A stretch of DNA of 64,000 nucleotides from Achromobacter sp. HZ34 (GTDB lineage: Bacteria > Pseudomonadota > Gammaproteobacteria > Burkholderiales > Burkholderiaceae_B), in NCBI RefSeq assembly GCF_002209485.1, contig NZ_NJIX01000004.1, positions 659,677-723,676 of the forward strand, given 5' to 3'. The notes under the pieces were generated by a model, which saw only the letters and a list, made by a program, of their open reading frames with translations, was not told where the DNA came from and did not search any database. This document shows, piece after piece, positions 46,949 to 54,928 of the stretch. Both the position numbers and the translations under genes were made by a program. Position 1 is the first letter of the stretch. Each line of letters opens with the position of its first letter.

Positions 46949-48253
46949 TCATCCCCGCTTCGGTTCCGCCCGCTTGGCGCCCAGCTTCTCGATCACTTCC
47001 CGCGCCACCACATGCAGGGGCTGGCCGGTGTTCATGGCCGCCTTCTGCAATTGGTCGTGGGCATCTTTCTCCGTGACGCCCTGTGTGGCGACGAGGACCC
47101 ACTTCGCGCGCTCGACGTACTTGCGTTCTTCCAGGGCTTTGCGGGCTTGCGCCAGCTGGTGTTCGGAGTCGGCCAGGCGCGCGGTCTGGCGCGCCAGCAT
47201 GTCCAGTACCGACGCCTGCAGGCCGGCTCCCAGATTGTCTTCGGGCGGCGCATTCAGGGGCCGGGCCTGGACGCTGAACACGCGGCCCGAGCCGTCGCGC
47301 GCGTCGGCGGCCGATAGCTGGTCCAGCAGCACACGGTGGTCGGCCAGGTCTTCGCGGGTGGCGGTAATGCGGGCCTGGCACAGACGCGCCAACCCTTCGA
47401 TGGATGCCCGCTCGACGCGATGCATGGCGTCGATGCGCGCGGTGGCGGCGGCGAACCACGCCGCGCTCAACTGCCGGTCGACCTGCTGATCGACACTGGT
47501 GCGTGCCGCGATCGTGCGCAGGCGCGCCAGGGTTGCCGTCAGCTCGCGTACATCGTCCCAGGCCTGGTTGTCGGCATCGAGACAAGCCTTGTCCGGTCCG
47601 CCGTTGGCCATGAACGCATCGAAGCAACGTTCCTGCGCCTGCACCAGACCCTGCATCTGGGCCTTGCGTTCATCGGTGAAGTAGCCATTGAGGAAACCGA
47701 CCACGCCACAGGCTCTTTCCTGCCCGCACAGTTCCTTGCCCTGGATGAAATTGAGCAAGGCCACCAACGCGCGCGTGACATCGGCATCGATGGCGGTGTC
47801 GGCCAGTTCGAAGACGGTGGCCAGCAACGCGCCGAGCAGACCCGTGTAGCGGCCAGTGGCGGTTTCCGCGGCGATTGCGCGGCGCTGGACCTGCTCGCGC
47901 AGGGTCTCCAGCTGCTCCATCTGCTGCAGGGCATGCGCGACCGTGGACAGCAGGCGCATGCTGGCGGGCTCGGCCGGTCCGGTGGGGTCGATCAGCAGAT
48001 CCCATGCCGCGCGCACATGCTTTTCGATGGCGATACTGTCGCGCGTCTGCGCCGTGACCTGGGCCAGCATGGTATCGCCCACATCACAGAGCAAGGCATT
48101 GGAAAGCCCGCGCTCTTTCTGCAGGCTGTGCACCAGTTGGCTGATCAAGTCGACCAGCCGCGAGAGGTCCGTCAAGGCCTCGAGTTTGGCCAGTTCCCGC
48201 TGGCGGGCCGCCATGAGAAACCGCAATGGTGGCGCAAGTCTTTTTTTCTGCAT
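46949..48253 (-). CDS. Nitrate/nitrite-sensing NIT-ANTAR transcription antiterminator (NasR-like)
   Basis: NasR-type proteins sense nitrate or nitrite through an all-helical NIT domain and bind leader RNA through a C-terminal ANTAR domain to prevent early termination. In the 434-residue product the NIT domain spans about residues 30-290 (QKERGLSNALLC) and the ANTAR domain about 365-430 (YVERAKWVLVATQGVTEKDAHDQLQKAAMN). It lies 121 bases after nirD on the same strand. The attenuator upstream of nirB is its natural target. A GTG seven codons upstream is an alternative start. Confidence 0.88.
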   Translation of the reverse strand: MQKKRLAPPLRFLMAARQRELAKLEALTDLSRLVDLISQLVHSLQKERGLSNALLCDVGDTMLAQVTAQTRDSIAIEKHVRAAWDLLIDPTGPAEPASMRLLSTVAHALQQMEQLETLREQVQRRAIAAETATGRYTGLLGALLATVFELADTAIDADVTRALVALLNFIQGKELCGQERACGVVGFLNGYFTDERKAQMQGLVQAQERCFDAFMANGGPDKACLDADNQAWDDVRELTATLARLRTIAARTSVDQQVDRQLSAAWFAAATARIDAMHRVERASIEGLARLCQARITATREDLADHRVLLDQLSAADARDGSGRVFSVQARPLNAPPEDNLGAGLQASVLDMLARQTARLADSEHQLAQARKALEERKYVERAKWVLVATQGVTEKDAHDQLQKAAMNTGQPLHVVAREVIEKLGAKRAEPKRG

Positions 48254-48349
48254 GAAGCTGATCCCCGATTCCACGCCATGCTAACGCAGGCCGCTGCGTT
48301 CGTGGAGAGGGCGCCGGCAAAAACGCCCCGGGGACCGCCAGCGCCGGGG

Positions 48350-48385
48350 CTCAGTCCACGACTCAGTCCCTGACTCAGTCCATGA
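48350..48385 (-). repeat. Three 12-bp tandem repeats covering the nirD stop codon
   Basis: CTCAGTCCACGA, CTCAGTCCCTGA and CTCAGTCCATGA follow one another. The nirD stop (minus-strand TGA, 48375-48377) lies in the third copy. Each unit contains GACTGA on the minus strand, so the stop codon itself has been multiplied. A GC hairpin (CCCCGG/CCGGGG) lies just beyond. Confidence 0.85.
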
Positions 48386-48737
48386 GGATGTCCACGGCGT
48401 CGCCCTGCAGCCGTGCCGGCCACGTGCGCAGGACTTGCGTGGCATCCTCCACGCACTGCCCGTCGCGCAAGCGGAAGTGCTGTTTGTACATGGGGGATGC
48501 CACCACCAGTTCACCGCCCAGGTGGCCGACGATGCCGCGGCCGATGACGTTGGCGCCGGATTGCGGATCCTTGTTCGCCAAGGCGTAGACCGCTTGCCCG
48601 GGCGAGTCCGGCAGATAGAACAAGGCAATCTGCTGGCCGTCGACCAGGGCAACGACGCCCGAGCCGGCCACCAGGTCGGCGCGCGTGCAGACCGCACGCC
48701 AGCCGGTGGACGCGGGAGAGACAGGCAGGGCGCTCAC
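48375..48737 (-). CDS. nirD: Nitrite reductase (NADH) small subunit
   Basis: NirD is the Rieske-like small subunit of cytoplasmic NADH-nitrite reductase. The 120-residue product has the Rieske-fold order without iron-sulfur ligands (VVASPMYKQHFRLRDG; a His but no CxH pairs), as in E. coli NirD. The GTG start overlaps the nirB stop (GTGA) and follows GGAG. Confidence 0.93.
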   Translation of the reverse strand: MSALPVSPASTGWRAVCTRADLVAGSGVVALVDGQQIALFYLPDSPGQAVYALANKDPQSGANVIGRGIVGHLGGELVVASPMYKQHFRLRDGQCVEDATQVLRTWPARLQGDAVDILMD

Positions 48738-51364
48738 GATACGGACTCCTCGATCAAGGGAATGACTTTCTTGCCGCCAGGGGCGGTGCCTGCTCCGAGG
48801 GCTGGCGCCGCGGTGTGCGCGGCAGGCGGGGAGGAGGCGGCCATCGCCATGTTGGCCGGCCGCTTCTGCCCGCGCTCGTCGACGAACACGATATCCGGGT
48901 CGCCGCCGCGTTGATTGACGAAGGTGCGGAAGCGCTTGAGCTTCTCTGGGTCCGACAGGGCATTGGCCCATTCGCACTCGTAGTTGTCGACGACGACCTG
49001 CATTTGCGCCTCCAGTTCGGCGCCCAGGCCCAGGCTGTCCTGCAGGATCACTTCCTTCAGGTAATCCAGGCCGCCTTCGAGCGACTCGCGCCACACCGAC
49101 GTGCGTTGCAGCTTGTCGGCGGTGCGGATGTAGAACATCAGCAGACGGTCGATGGTCTGGATCAGGCCGGCGTCATCCAGGTCGGTGGCGAACAGTTCCG
49201 CGTGGCGCGGCCGCATGCCGCCGTTGCCGCACACATACAGGTTCCAGCCACGCTCCGTGGCGATGACGCCGATGTCCTTGCTTTGCGCCTCGGCGCATTC
49301 GCGCGTGCACCCGGATACCGCGAATTTCAGTTTGTGCGGCGCGCGCAGGCCCTTGTACCGGTTCTCCAGGTTCAAGGCCATCTTGACGCTGTCCTGCACG
49401 CCATAGCGGCACCATGTGCTGCCGACGCAGGACTTCACGGTGCGGGTGGATTTGCCATAGGCGTGGCCGGTTTCGAAGCCGGCCTCGATCAGTTCGCTCC
49501 AGATCTCCGGCAGTTCATGCAACTGCGCGCCGAAGAAGTCGATGCGCTGGCCGCCGGTGATCTTGGTATAGAGGCCATATTTCTGGCCGATACGGCCCAG
49601 GGCCACCAGCTTGTCCGGCGTGATTTCACCGCCGGCGATGCGCGGCACCACCGAATACGTGCCGTTTTTCTGCATGTTCGCCATGAACATGTCGTTGGTG
49701 TCCTGCAGCACCACGCGCTTGGGATCGAGGATGGCCTGGTTCCAGCAGGACGCCAGTATCGAGGCCACCACGGGCTTGCAGATATCGCAACCCAGGCTGC
49801 CGCGTCCATGCCGGGCCAGCAGTTCGTCGAAGGACTCGATCGCGCCCACGCGCACCAGGCCGTAGAGTTCCTGGCGGGTGTAGGCGAAGTGTTCGCACAG
49901 GCTCTTGTCGACCTTGACGCCGCGCCGGGTCAGCTCGTGTTCGAACACTTGCTTGAGCAAGGCGGTGCAGCCGCCGCAGCCGGTGGACGCCTTGGTGCAG
50001 GACTTGACGTCACCCAGGGTGGCGCAGCCGGTGTCGATGGCGGCACACACCGCGCCCTTGCTGACGTTGTGGCAGGAACAGATGGTGGCGCTGTCGGGCA
50101 GGGCATCGGCGCCGAGCAGGGGCGCGCCGCCGCTGCTGGGCAGGATCAGGCTGGCCGGCTCCGTCGGCGCGGCCATGGCGTTGACCGTGTATTGGAGCAG
50201 GGTGTCGTAATAGCTGTTGTCGCCCACCAGGATGGCGCCGAGGATGCGCTTGCCGTCGGCCGACACCACCACGCGCCGATAGCTGGCGCCGGCTTCGTCG
50301 ACATAACGGTAGCTGCGCGCGCCTGGCGTGACGCCGTGGGCGTCGCCGATCGATCCCACGTCCACGCCCAGCAGCTTCAGCTTGGTCGACATGTCCGCTC
50401 CCTGGAAGCGCAGCGTGCCGTCGCCGCACAGCTGGGCAGCCGCCACGCGGGCCATCTGGTAGCCCGGCGCCACCAGGCCGAAGCTCTGGCCCTCCCACAC
50501 CGCGCATTCACCGATGGCGTAGATGTCCGGATCGCTGCTGCGGCAGCACTCGTCGATCGCCACGCCGCCGCGCGCGCCCATGGCCAGGCCGCCGAGTTTG
50601 GGCAATTCGTCGCGCGGTCGGATGCCGGCGGAGAAGACCACCAGATCCGTTTCCAGGGCTTCGCCGCCGACGAAGTTCATGCGATGGCGATAACGCAGGC
50701 CGGGCTTGATCGATTCGGTGGCACAGGACACGTGCACCTGCACGCCCAGGGCTTCGATGCGTGCGCGTAGCGCCGCGCTGCCTTCGGCGTCGAGCTGGGC
50801 CGGCATCAGTCGCGGTGCGAACTCCACCACGTGGGCCTCCAGGCCCAGCTGGCGCAGCGCGTTGGCGGCTTCCAGGCCCAGCAGGCCGCCACCCACCACC
50901 ACGCCGCGCCTTGCACCCGCGGCGGCGGCGCGAATCTCGTCCAGATCCGCCAGCGTGCGGTAGACCAGCCGGGACGTGTCCGCCGCGCCTTCGACGGGCG
51001 GCACGAAGGGATAGGAGCCCGTCGCCAGGATCAGCTTGTCATAGCGGCGCGGCCCGGCGCTGGTCGCCAGCGTGTGGCCGACGCGGTCCAGGCCGGTGAC
51101 CTTCACGCCCAGGTGCAGGGCCAGGCCGTCGTGCGCGTAGTCGGCATCGCTGCCCAGGCGCAGCGATGCGGCGTCGCGGCCGCCGAAATATTCGGACAGA
51201 TGCACGCGGTCATAGGCGGGCAGGGCTTCTTCGCCATAGATGTCGATGCGGTAGCGGGCGAGGGCGCCGCTGGCCACCAGTTGCTCCACGCAGTGATGGG
51301 CCACCATGCCGTGGCCGATGATGGCCAGGATGGGACGGTCTGGATCGGAGGAAGTTGCGGTCAT
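48734..51364 (-). CDS. nirB: Nitrite reductase (NADH) large subunit
   Basis: NirB reduces nitrite to ammonia in the cytoplasm. The 876-residue product has an FAD/NAD domain (about 1-400, GHGMVAHHCVEQL), a BFD-like [2Fe-2S] domain with CSCHNVSKGAVC and CTKASTGCGGC, and a siroheme/[4Fe-4S] domain with CVGSTWCRYG and GCTRECAEA supplying the cysteines. The start at 51364 gives the conserved N-terminus. The upstream region shows a sigma-54-like promoter and a leader terminator, pointing to nitrogen-controlled assimilation. No nasA nitrate reductase gene is in the window. Confidence 0.95.
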   Translation of the reverse strand: MTATSSDPDRPILAIIGHGMVAHHCVEQLVASGALARYRIDIYGEEALPAYDRVHLSEYFGGRDAASLRLGSDADYAHDGLALHLGVKVTGLDRVGHTLATSAGPRRYDKLILATGSYPFVPPVEGAADTSRLVYRTLADLDEIRAAAAGARRGVVVGGGLLGLEAANALRQLGLEAHVVEFAPRLMPAQLDAEGSAALRARIEALGVQVHVSCATESIKPGLRYRHRMNFVGGEALETDLVVFSAGIRPRDELPKLGGLAMGARGGVAIDECCRSSDPDIYAIGECAVWEGQSFGLVAPGYQMARVAAAQLCGDGTLRFQGADMSTKLKLLGVDVGSIGDAHGVTPGARSYRYVDEAGASYRRVVVSADGKRILGAILVGDNSYYDTLLQYTVNAMAAPTEPASLILPSSGGAPLLGADALPDSATICSCHNVSKGAVCAAIDTGCATLGDVKSCTKASTGCGGCTALLKQVFEHELTRRGVKVDKSLCEHFAYTRQELYGLVRVGAIESFDELLARHGRGSLGCDICKPVVASILASCWNQAILDPKRVVLQDTNDMFMANMQKNGTYSVVPRIAGGEITPDKLVALGRIGQKYGLYTKITGGQRIDFFGAQLHELPEIWSELIEAGFETGHAYGKSTRTVKSCVGSTWCRYGVQDSVKMALNLENRYKGLRAPHKLKFAVSGCTRECAEAQSKDIGVIATERGWNLYVCGNGGMRPRHAELFATDLDDAGLIQTIDRLLMFYIRTADKLQRTSVWRESLEGGLDYLKEVILQDSLGLGAELEAQMQVVVDNYECEWANALSDPEKLKRFRTFVNQRGGDPDIVFVDERGQKRPANMAMAASSPPAAHTAAPALGAGTAPGGKKVIPLIEESVS

Positions 51365-51440
51365 GAATCTCTCGGCTGTTGAATACTGCGCAAACCCATT
51401 GCTCGAACCCATCGCTTGAATCCGTCGTCGACATCCAGAT

Positions 51441-51488
51441 GCGAAAAACAAAAAGGCGCCTCGAACCGTGGAGGTTCAAGGCGCCTTT
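51441..51488 (-). terminator. Leader attenuator of nirBD
   Basis: On the minus strand a 16-bp stem (AAAGGCGCCTTGAACC with GGTTCGAGGCGCCTTT, one wobble pair) around loop TCCAC is followed by TTTTTGTTTTT. It is a complete intrinsic terminator about 85 bases before the nirB start codon. A terminator here only makes sense as a regulated attenuator. Small hairpins just upstream (TTACGC/GCGTAA; CGAT/ATCG) are in the place of an ANTAR-binding site. Confidence 0.85.
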
Positions 51489-51558
51489 GCCTGTCTGGTC
51501 TGTCGATGCGGATCGCCGGCTTACGCCGACGCGTAATGGACTTTTCTTATTTCCACGA

Positions 51559-51575
51559 AGCAATGTCCATGCCAA
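51559..51575 (-). promoter_or_regulatory. Sigma-54 (-24/-12) promoter for nirBD
   Basis: The minus strand reads TTGGCATGGACATTGCT, matching the sigma-54 pattern TTGGCAYG-N4-TTGCW with GG at -24 and GC at -12. Transcription would start near 51548, giving a leader of about 185 bases that contains the attenuator. TGCAC-type half-sites at 51731-51736 and 51752-51757 are in the range of NtrC enhancers. Confidence 0.7.
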
Positions 51576-52027
51576 TTTACGGGCCGGCACGGGGAAGCCA
51601 GCGACCGGAGGCCGCTTTTCCCTGCGTACTCGATGCTGGATGGACGTTGCACTGATGTCGAATGAGCGGCCGCGTGTTGCCCATGTGGACCTTCGCGCCA
51701 GGACCAGGCAGGGTAAGCGTGGCGCGTGATGGTGCATCGACGCCCCACGTTGTGCACTATTCAAGGGCGGTGGCCCAGCAGCCCGGCCGCGGGCTGCTGG
51801 GCCAGGGCGGTGAGGCGCGCCGGCTGGCTGCGCTAGCCGGCTGCGTACGTTGCCACGCGTTCGCTGCCCTGCGTTCACTGCCGCAGGTTCAAAGTTGTGC
51901 GTTTAAACCACGCCGGGCGAGCCCTCCGGCGCGCCGTGCTTGGACCACCCCGGGCCGCATGCGAAGATACCCACAGGTCCCGCGTCAGACGGGGCCGACT
52001 TCATCCGCCAGACTGCCTTACCCAAAA
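51576..52027. other. Gene-free region between nirB and the FUSC gene
   Basis: No gene is supported. A strong hairpin lies at 51772-51803: 13-bp stem GGCCCAGCAGCCC/GGGCTGCTGGGCC, loop GGCCGC. The frame of the FUSC gene stays open upstream to 51662 but encodes Arg/Pro-rich sequence unlike a protein N-terminus. Confidence 0.5.
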
Positions 52028-53101
52028 ATGACGACTCACCCTCTAGTAATCCGGTCCATGCGCTTTGCACGCCGGTTGTCCCGACCGCTGATGGATCCGC
52101 ATCGGCGTTACCAGAACGCGAAATTCATCCACGCCACGCGTGTCGCGCTCGGCATCCTGATCACCATCATATTCAGTTCCATCTCCCAGCTGCCTCATGC
52201 GGAATGGTCGACCATCTCGCTGATCATCGTGATCGGCGGCCTGCAGCACCACGGCAACATCCGCAAAAGGGCAGCCGAGCGCGCCCTGGGCACCATCATC
52301 GGCGCGGTCTACGGCCTGCTGATCATTCTCCAGCAGTCCTATTTTGGAATTTTTCCCCTGACCTACCTGCTGATGGCGGTGGGCTGCGGGGTCTGCGCCT
52401 ATCACGCCATCGGCAAGGGCGGCTACGTGGCGCTGCTGTCGGCGGTGACGCTGGTGATCGTGGCCGGCCATGGCGACAACCAGTTCGACGAAGGCCTGTG
52501 GCGCGCCATCAATGTCTTCATCGGTATCGTGGTGGCGCTGCTGCTGTCGTTCGCGCTGCCGCTGTACGCGACCTATTCCTGGCGCTTCAAGCTGGCGGAC
52601 GCCCTGCGCGGTTGCGCGCGGGTCTACGAGCGCATCACGCTGCAGGAAGCGATCAGCAACGAAGACCACTTGAAGGAAATGGCGAAGCTGGGCAGTGACC
52701 TGGTGCAGCTGCGTTCGCTGATCCCCTCCGTGTCCAAGGAGGTGCACATGCCGGTGGCCAAGCTGGAAAGCGTGCAGCGCAGCCTGCGTATCGTCATCAG
52801 CTGCCTGGAGATCCTGTCGACCACCACGGTGGACCGCAGTACCGATGCCGCGCCCGGTAACGGCACCGCGCCCCCGGTCGGCCTGCGGCCGGTGTCCGGT
52901 GGGCGCATCAGCGACACGCTGTACGGCATGGCGCGCGCGCTCAAGTCCGGATCGGCGCGCAGGCTGGCGCCCTATGCGCGCGGAGGGCCGCAAGACTATG
53001 CCGGGCTGTCGGCTGGCGGCACGGTGGCCCATATGCTGGCGACCGAAGTCGAACAGATCCGGGCGACCCTGGCCGGTTCGGCGTCCCGCTGGGCGGTTTG
53101 A
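52028..53101 (+). CDS. FUSC-family inner-membrane protein (aromatic acid exporter-like)
   Basis: The 357-residue product has a block of about six membrane helices (residues 35-185) and a cytoplasmic helical C-terminal half. The segments EWSTISLIIVIGGLQHHGNIRKRAAERALGTIIGA (read in parts) and RAINVFIGIVVALLLSFALPLYATYSWRF match the FUSC/YccS pattern of a half-size exporter. ATG 52028 is chosen as the first Met before recognisable sequence. The substrate is unknown. Confidence 0.85.
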   Translation: MTTHPLVIRSMRFARRLSRPLMDPHRRYQNAKFIHATRVALGILITIIFSSISQLPHAEWSTISLIIVIGGLQHHGNIRKRAAERALGTIIGAVYGLLIILQQSYFGIFPLTYLLMAVGCGVCAYHAIGKGGYVALLSAVTLVIVAGHGDNQFDEGLWRAINVFIGIVVALLLSFALPLYATYSWRFKLADALRGCARVYERITLQEAISNEDHLKEMAKLGSDLVQLRSLIPSVSKEVHMPVAKLESVQRSLRIVISCLEILSTTTVDRSTDAAPGNGTAPPVGLRPVSGGRISDTLYGMARALKSGSARRLAPYARGGPQDYAGLSAGGTVAHMLATEVEQIRATLAGSASRWAV

Positions 53102-53196
53102 TACGCAGGATGGACACTACCGCGCCGATATCCAGGCGGGGGGGCGCCGGCCTGAGGTGCGGGGGGCCGCGGCAACGTCCGGCGCCAGTTTGCGTG

Positions 53197-53700
53197 CTTG
53201 GCGAGCAATGGGTTTCAAGTCATTGATTGGTAATGATTAATCCGGCTTCTCACCAGGCTGTCCCTATCCTTGTCCACACAATTTGTTGATAACCCGCGGC
53301 GCGCCGGTGTGGATAAGCCATCGGACCGCCGCGACGATTACCGCTGCGGCCTCGGCCGACCGTAGTTGCGCATTTTTTGATCGAATCTGGCCGCCAAGGG
53401 GTTTAACCGGGTGCTTGGCCGCCAACTTGGGACCATTTCGATCATGTGCATGCAACTCATTGAGCGGAAAAGGATTTCCGGGTTTCTCCCCAACCTGTCC
53501 CATACATATCCCAGGGCTTCTCCACACAAAGTGTGGATAACCCGCGGGGATAAGGCTCGAACGCCGCAAATCCTCACTTGCAGCCATTTCGAGCACATAT
53601 GTGCAAGCCATTGATTGAAATCAGGTTTCCCGGCTTCTCCCAGGGTTGTCCCAAGCATATCCCAGGGCTTGCCCACATAAAGTGTTGATAACTCGGTGGC
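53197..53700. repeat. Three diverged ~105-125 bp repeats, each ending in a DnaA-box-like nonamer
   Basis: Copies at about 53197-53300, 53425-53550 and 53576-53700 share the order CATTGATTG, CCGGCTTCTC, CTGTCCC, CATATCCCAGGGCTT (identical in copies 2 and 3), CCACA and a nonamer. Perfect DnaA boxes TGTGGATAA occur at 53308-53316 and 53532-53540. One-mismatch TGTTGATAA occurs at 53284-53292 and 53683-53691, and TGTGGAAAA at 53747-53755, all in the same direction. The region is AT-richer than its flanks and holds no convincing gene. Confidence 0.8.
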
Positions 53701-53760
53701 GCCGGCCGGGGCCGGTACACCCGCTGTGACGGCTTTCGACGCGGGCTGTGGAAAACTCGT

Positions 53761-53840
53761 CCCGCCGCGCGACGCTTGTAAGCGAAGCACTTCGTTCATA
53801 AGCACCGCGCTTCGTTCATAAGCATCGCACTTCGCCTATA
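53761..53840 (+). repeat. Four 20-bp tandem repeats upstream of the oxidoreductase gene
   Basis: Three clear units (53781-53800, 53801-53820, 53821-53840) share the pattern AGCNNNGCRCTTCGYYYATA, and a more diverged unit precedes them (53761-53780). The array ends about 60 bases before the next start codon, so it overlaps the promoter region. Confidence 0.8.
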
Positions 53841-53899
53841 AGATGGTGGGCCCAGGTTGCCGCTTCCAGGTAGCCGACCGGATACCCCAGGAGACCGTC

Positions 53900-54928
53900 A
53901 TGCCCGCTACCCCTGTCCAGGCCCGCCGTATCGTTCTGGCCGCCCGCCCCCAAGGCGAGCCCAAGGAGACTGACTTTCGCACCGAGAGTTTCACGCCGGG
54001 CGAACCCGCGCCCGGCCAGGTCCTGCTGGAAAGCCTCTATCTATCGCTCGATCCCTATATGCGTGGCCGCATGAGCGACGCCAAGTCCTATGCGGCCAGC
54101 GTCGCCGTGGGCCAGACCATCGTCGGAGAAGTGGTGGCACGTGTCCTGGCCAGCGCGGCGCCCGCTTATGCCGTCGGTGACCTGGTGCTGGCCCATGCCG
54201 GCTGGACCACGCACGCGGTTATGGATGCCAAGGGCCTGGTGAAGATCGATCCCGCCACCGCGCCTGTCGAAACGCGCCTGGGCGTGCTGGGTATGCCCGG
54301 CTTCACCGCGTATGCGGGCCTGCGCGAAATCGGCCGGCCGCGCGCTGGCGAGACGGTGGTGGTGGCGGCGGCCAGCGGCCCGGTGGGATCGCTGGTGGGG
54401 CAGTTGGCCAAGCGCGCCGGCGCGCGTGCGGTGGGTATCGCCGGTGGCGCGAAGAAGTGCGCGTATGTGAAGGACGAACTGGGTTTCGACGCGGTGATCG
54501 ACCACCGTAGCGGCGATATGGCGCAAGCCCTGGCGGCGGCTTGCCCCGATGGCATCGATGTGTACTTCGAGAACGTCGGCGGCGCGGTATGGGAAGCGGT
54601 ATTCCCGCTGCTCAATACCTTTGCCCGGATTCCCGTGTGCGGCCTGATCGCCGACTACAACGGTACGCGTGTCGATAGCGGGGAACTGACCGTGCCGGGC
54701 CTGATGCGTGGCGTGCTGACCAAGCGGCTGACCTTGCGCGGCTTCATCAATTACGACCTGGAGTCCTATCGCGAGGATTTCCTGCGCGACGTGGGGGGCG
54801 GCCTGCGCGACGGCAGCATCCGCCATTGCGAGGACATCAGCGAAGGGCTGGACAGCGCCCCGCAAGCCTTCATGGGGATGCTGAAGGGTCGCAATTTCGG
54901 CAAGGTGCTGGTGCGACTGGCGCAGTAG
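53900..54928 (+). CDS. Zinc-independent NADP-dependent oxidoreductase (MDR; leukotriene B4 dehydrogenase/CurA-like)
   Basis: This medium-chain reductase group reduces alpha,beta-unsaturated ketones and aldehydes. The 342-residue product has ESLYLSLDPYMRGRM, the nucleotide motif AASGPVGSLVGQLAK near residue 160 and DVYFENVGG, without the structural or catalytic zinc ligands. AGGAG before ATG 53900 sets the start. It overlaps the convergent outer-membrane channel gene by 59 bases. Confidence 0.92.
   Translation: MPATPVQARRIVLAARPQGEPKETDFRTESFTPGEPAPGQVLLESLYLSLDPYMRGRMSDAKSYAASVAVGQTIVGEVVARVLASAAPAYAVGDLVLAHAGWTTHAVMDAKGLVKIDPATAPVETRLGVLGMPGFTAYAGLREIGRPRAGETVVVAAASGPVGSLVGQLAKRAGARAVGIAGGAKKCAYVKDELGFDAVIDHRSGDMAQALAAACPDGIDVYFENVGGAVWEAVFPLLNTFARIPVCGLIADYNGTRVDSGELTVPGLMRGVLTKRLTLRGFINYDLESYREDFLRDVGGGLRDGSIRHCEDISEGLDSAPQAFMGMLKGRNFGKVLVRLAQ

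Noticed and set aside
51662..52027. N-terminal extension of the FUSC protein by 122 residues
   Set aside because: The extension is Arg/Pro/Gly-rich, contains the 13-bp hairpin and lacks a ribosome site. The membrane protein proper begins at 52028.
53338..53805. Minus-strand open frames of up to 155 codons across the repeat cluster
   Set aside because: They show internal repetition only because the DNA repeats, with no ribosome site and no protein-like conservation between copies. The non-coding reading explains the region better.
53197..53840. CRISPR array or chromosomal origin at the repeat cluster
   Set aside because: Repeats are too long, too diverged and unequally spaced for CRISPR, and no cas genes are present. 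The usual origin neighbours (dnaA, dnaN, gyrB, gidA, rpmH) are absent, so a primary origin is not claimed.
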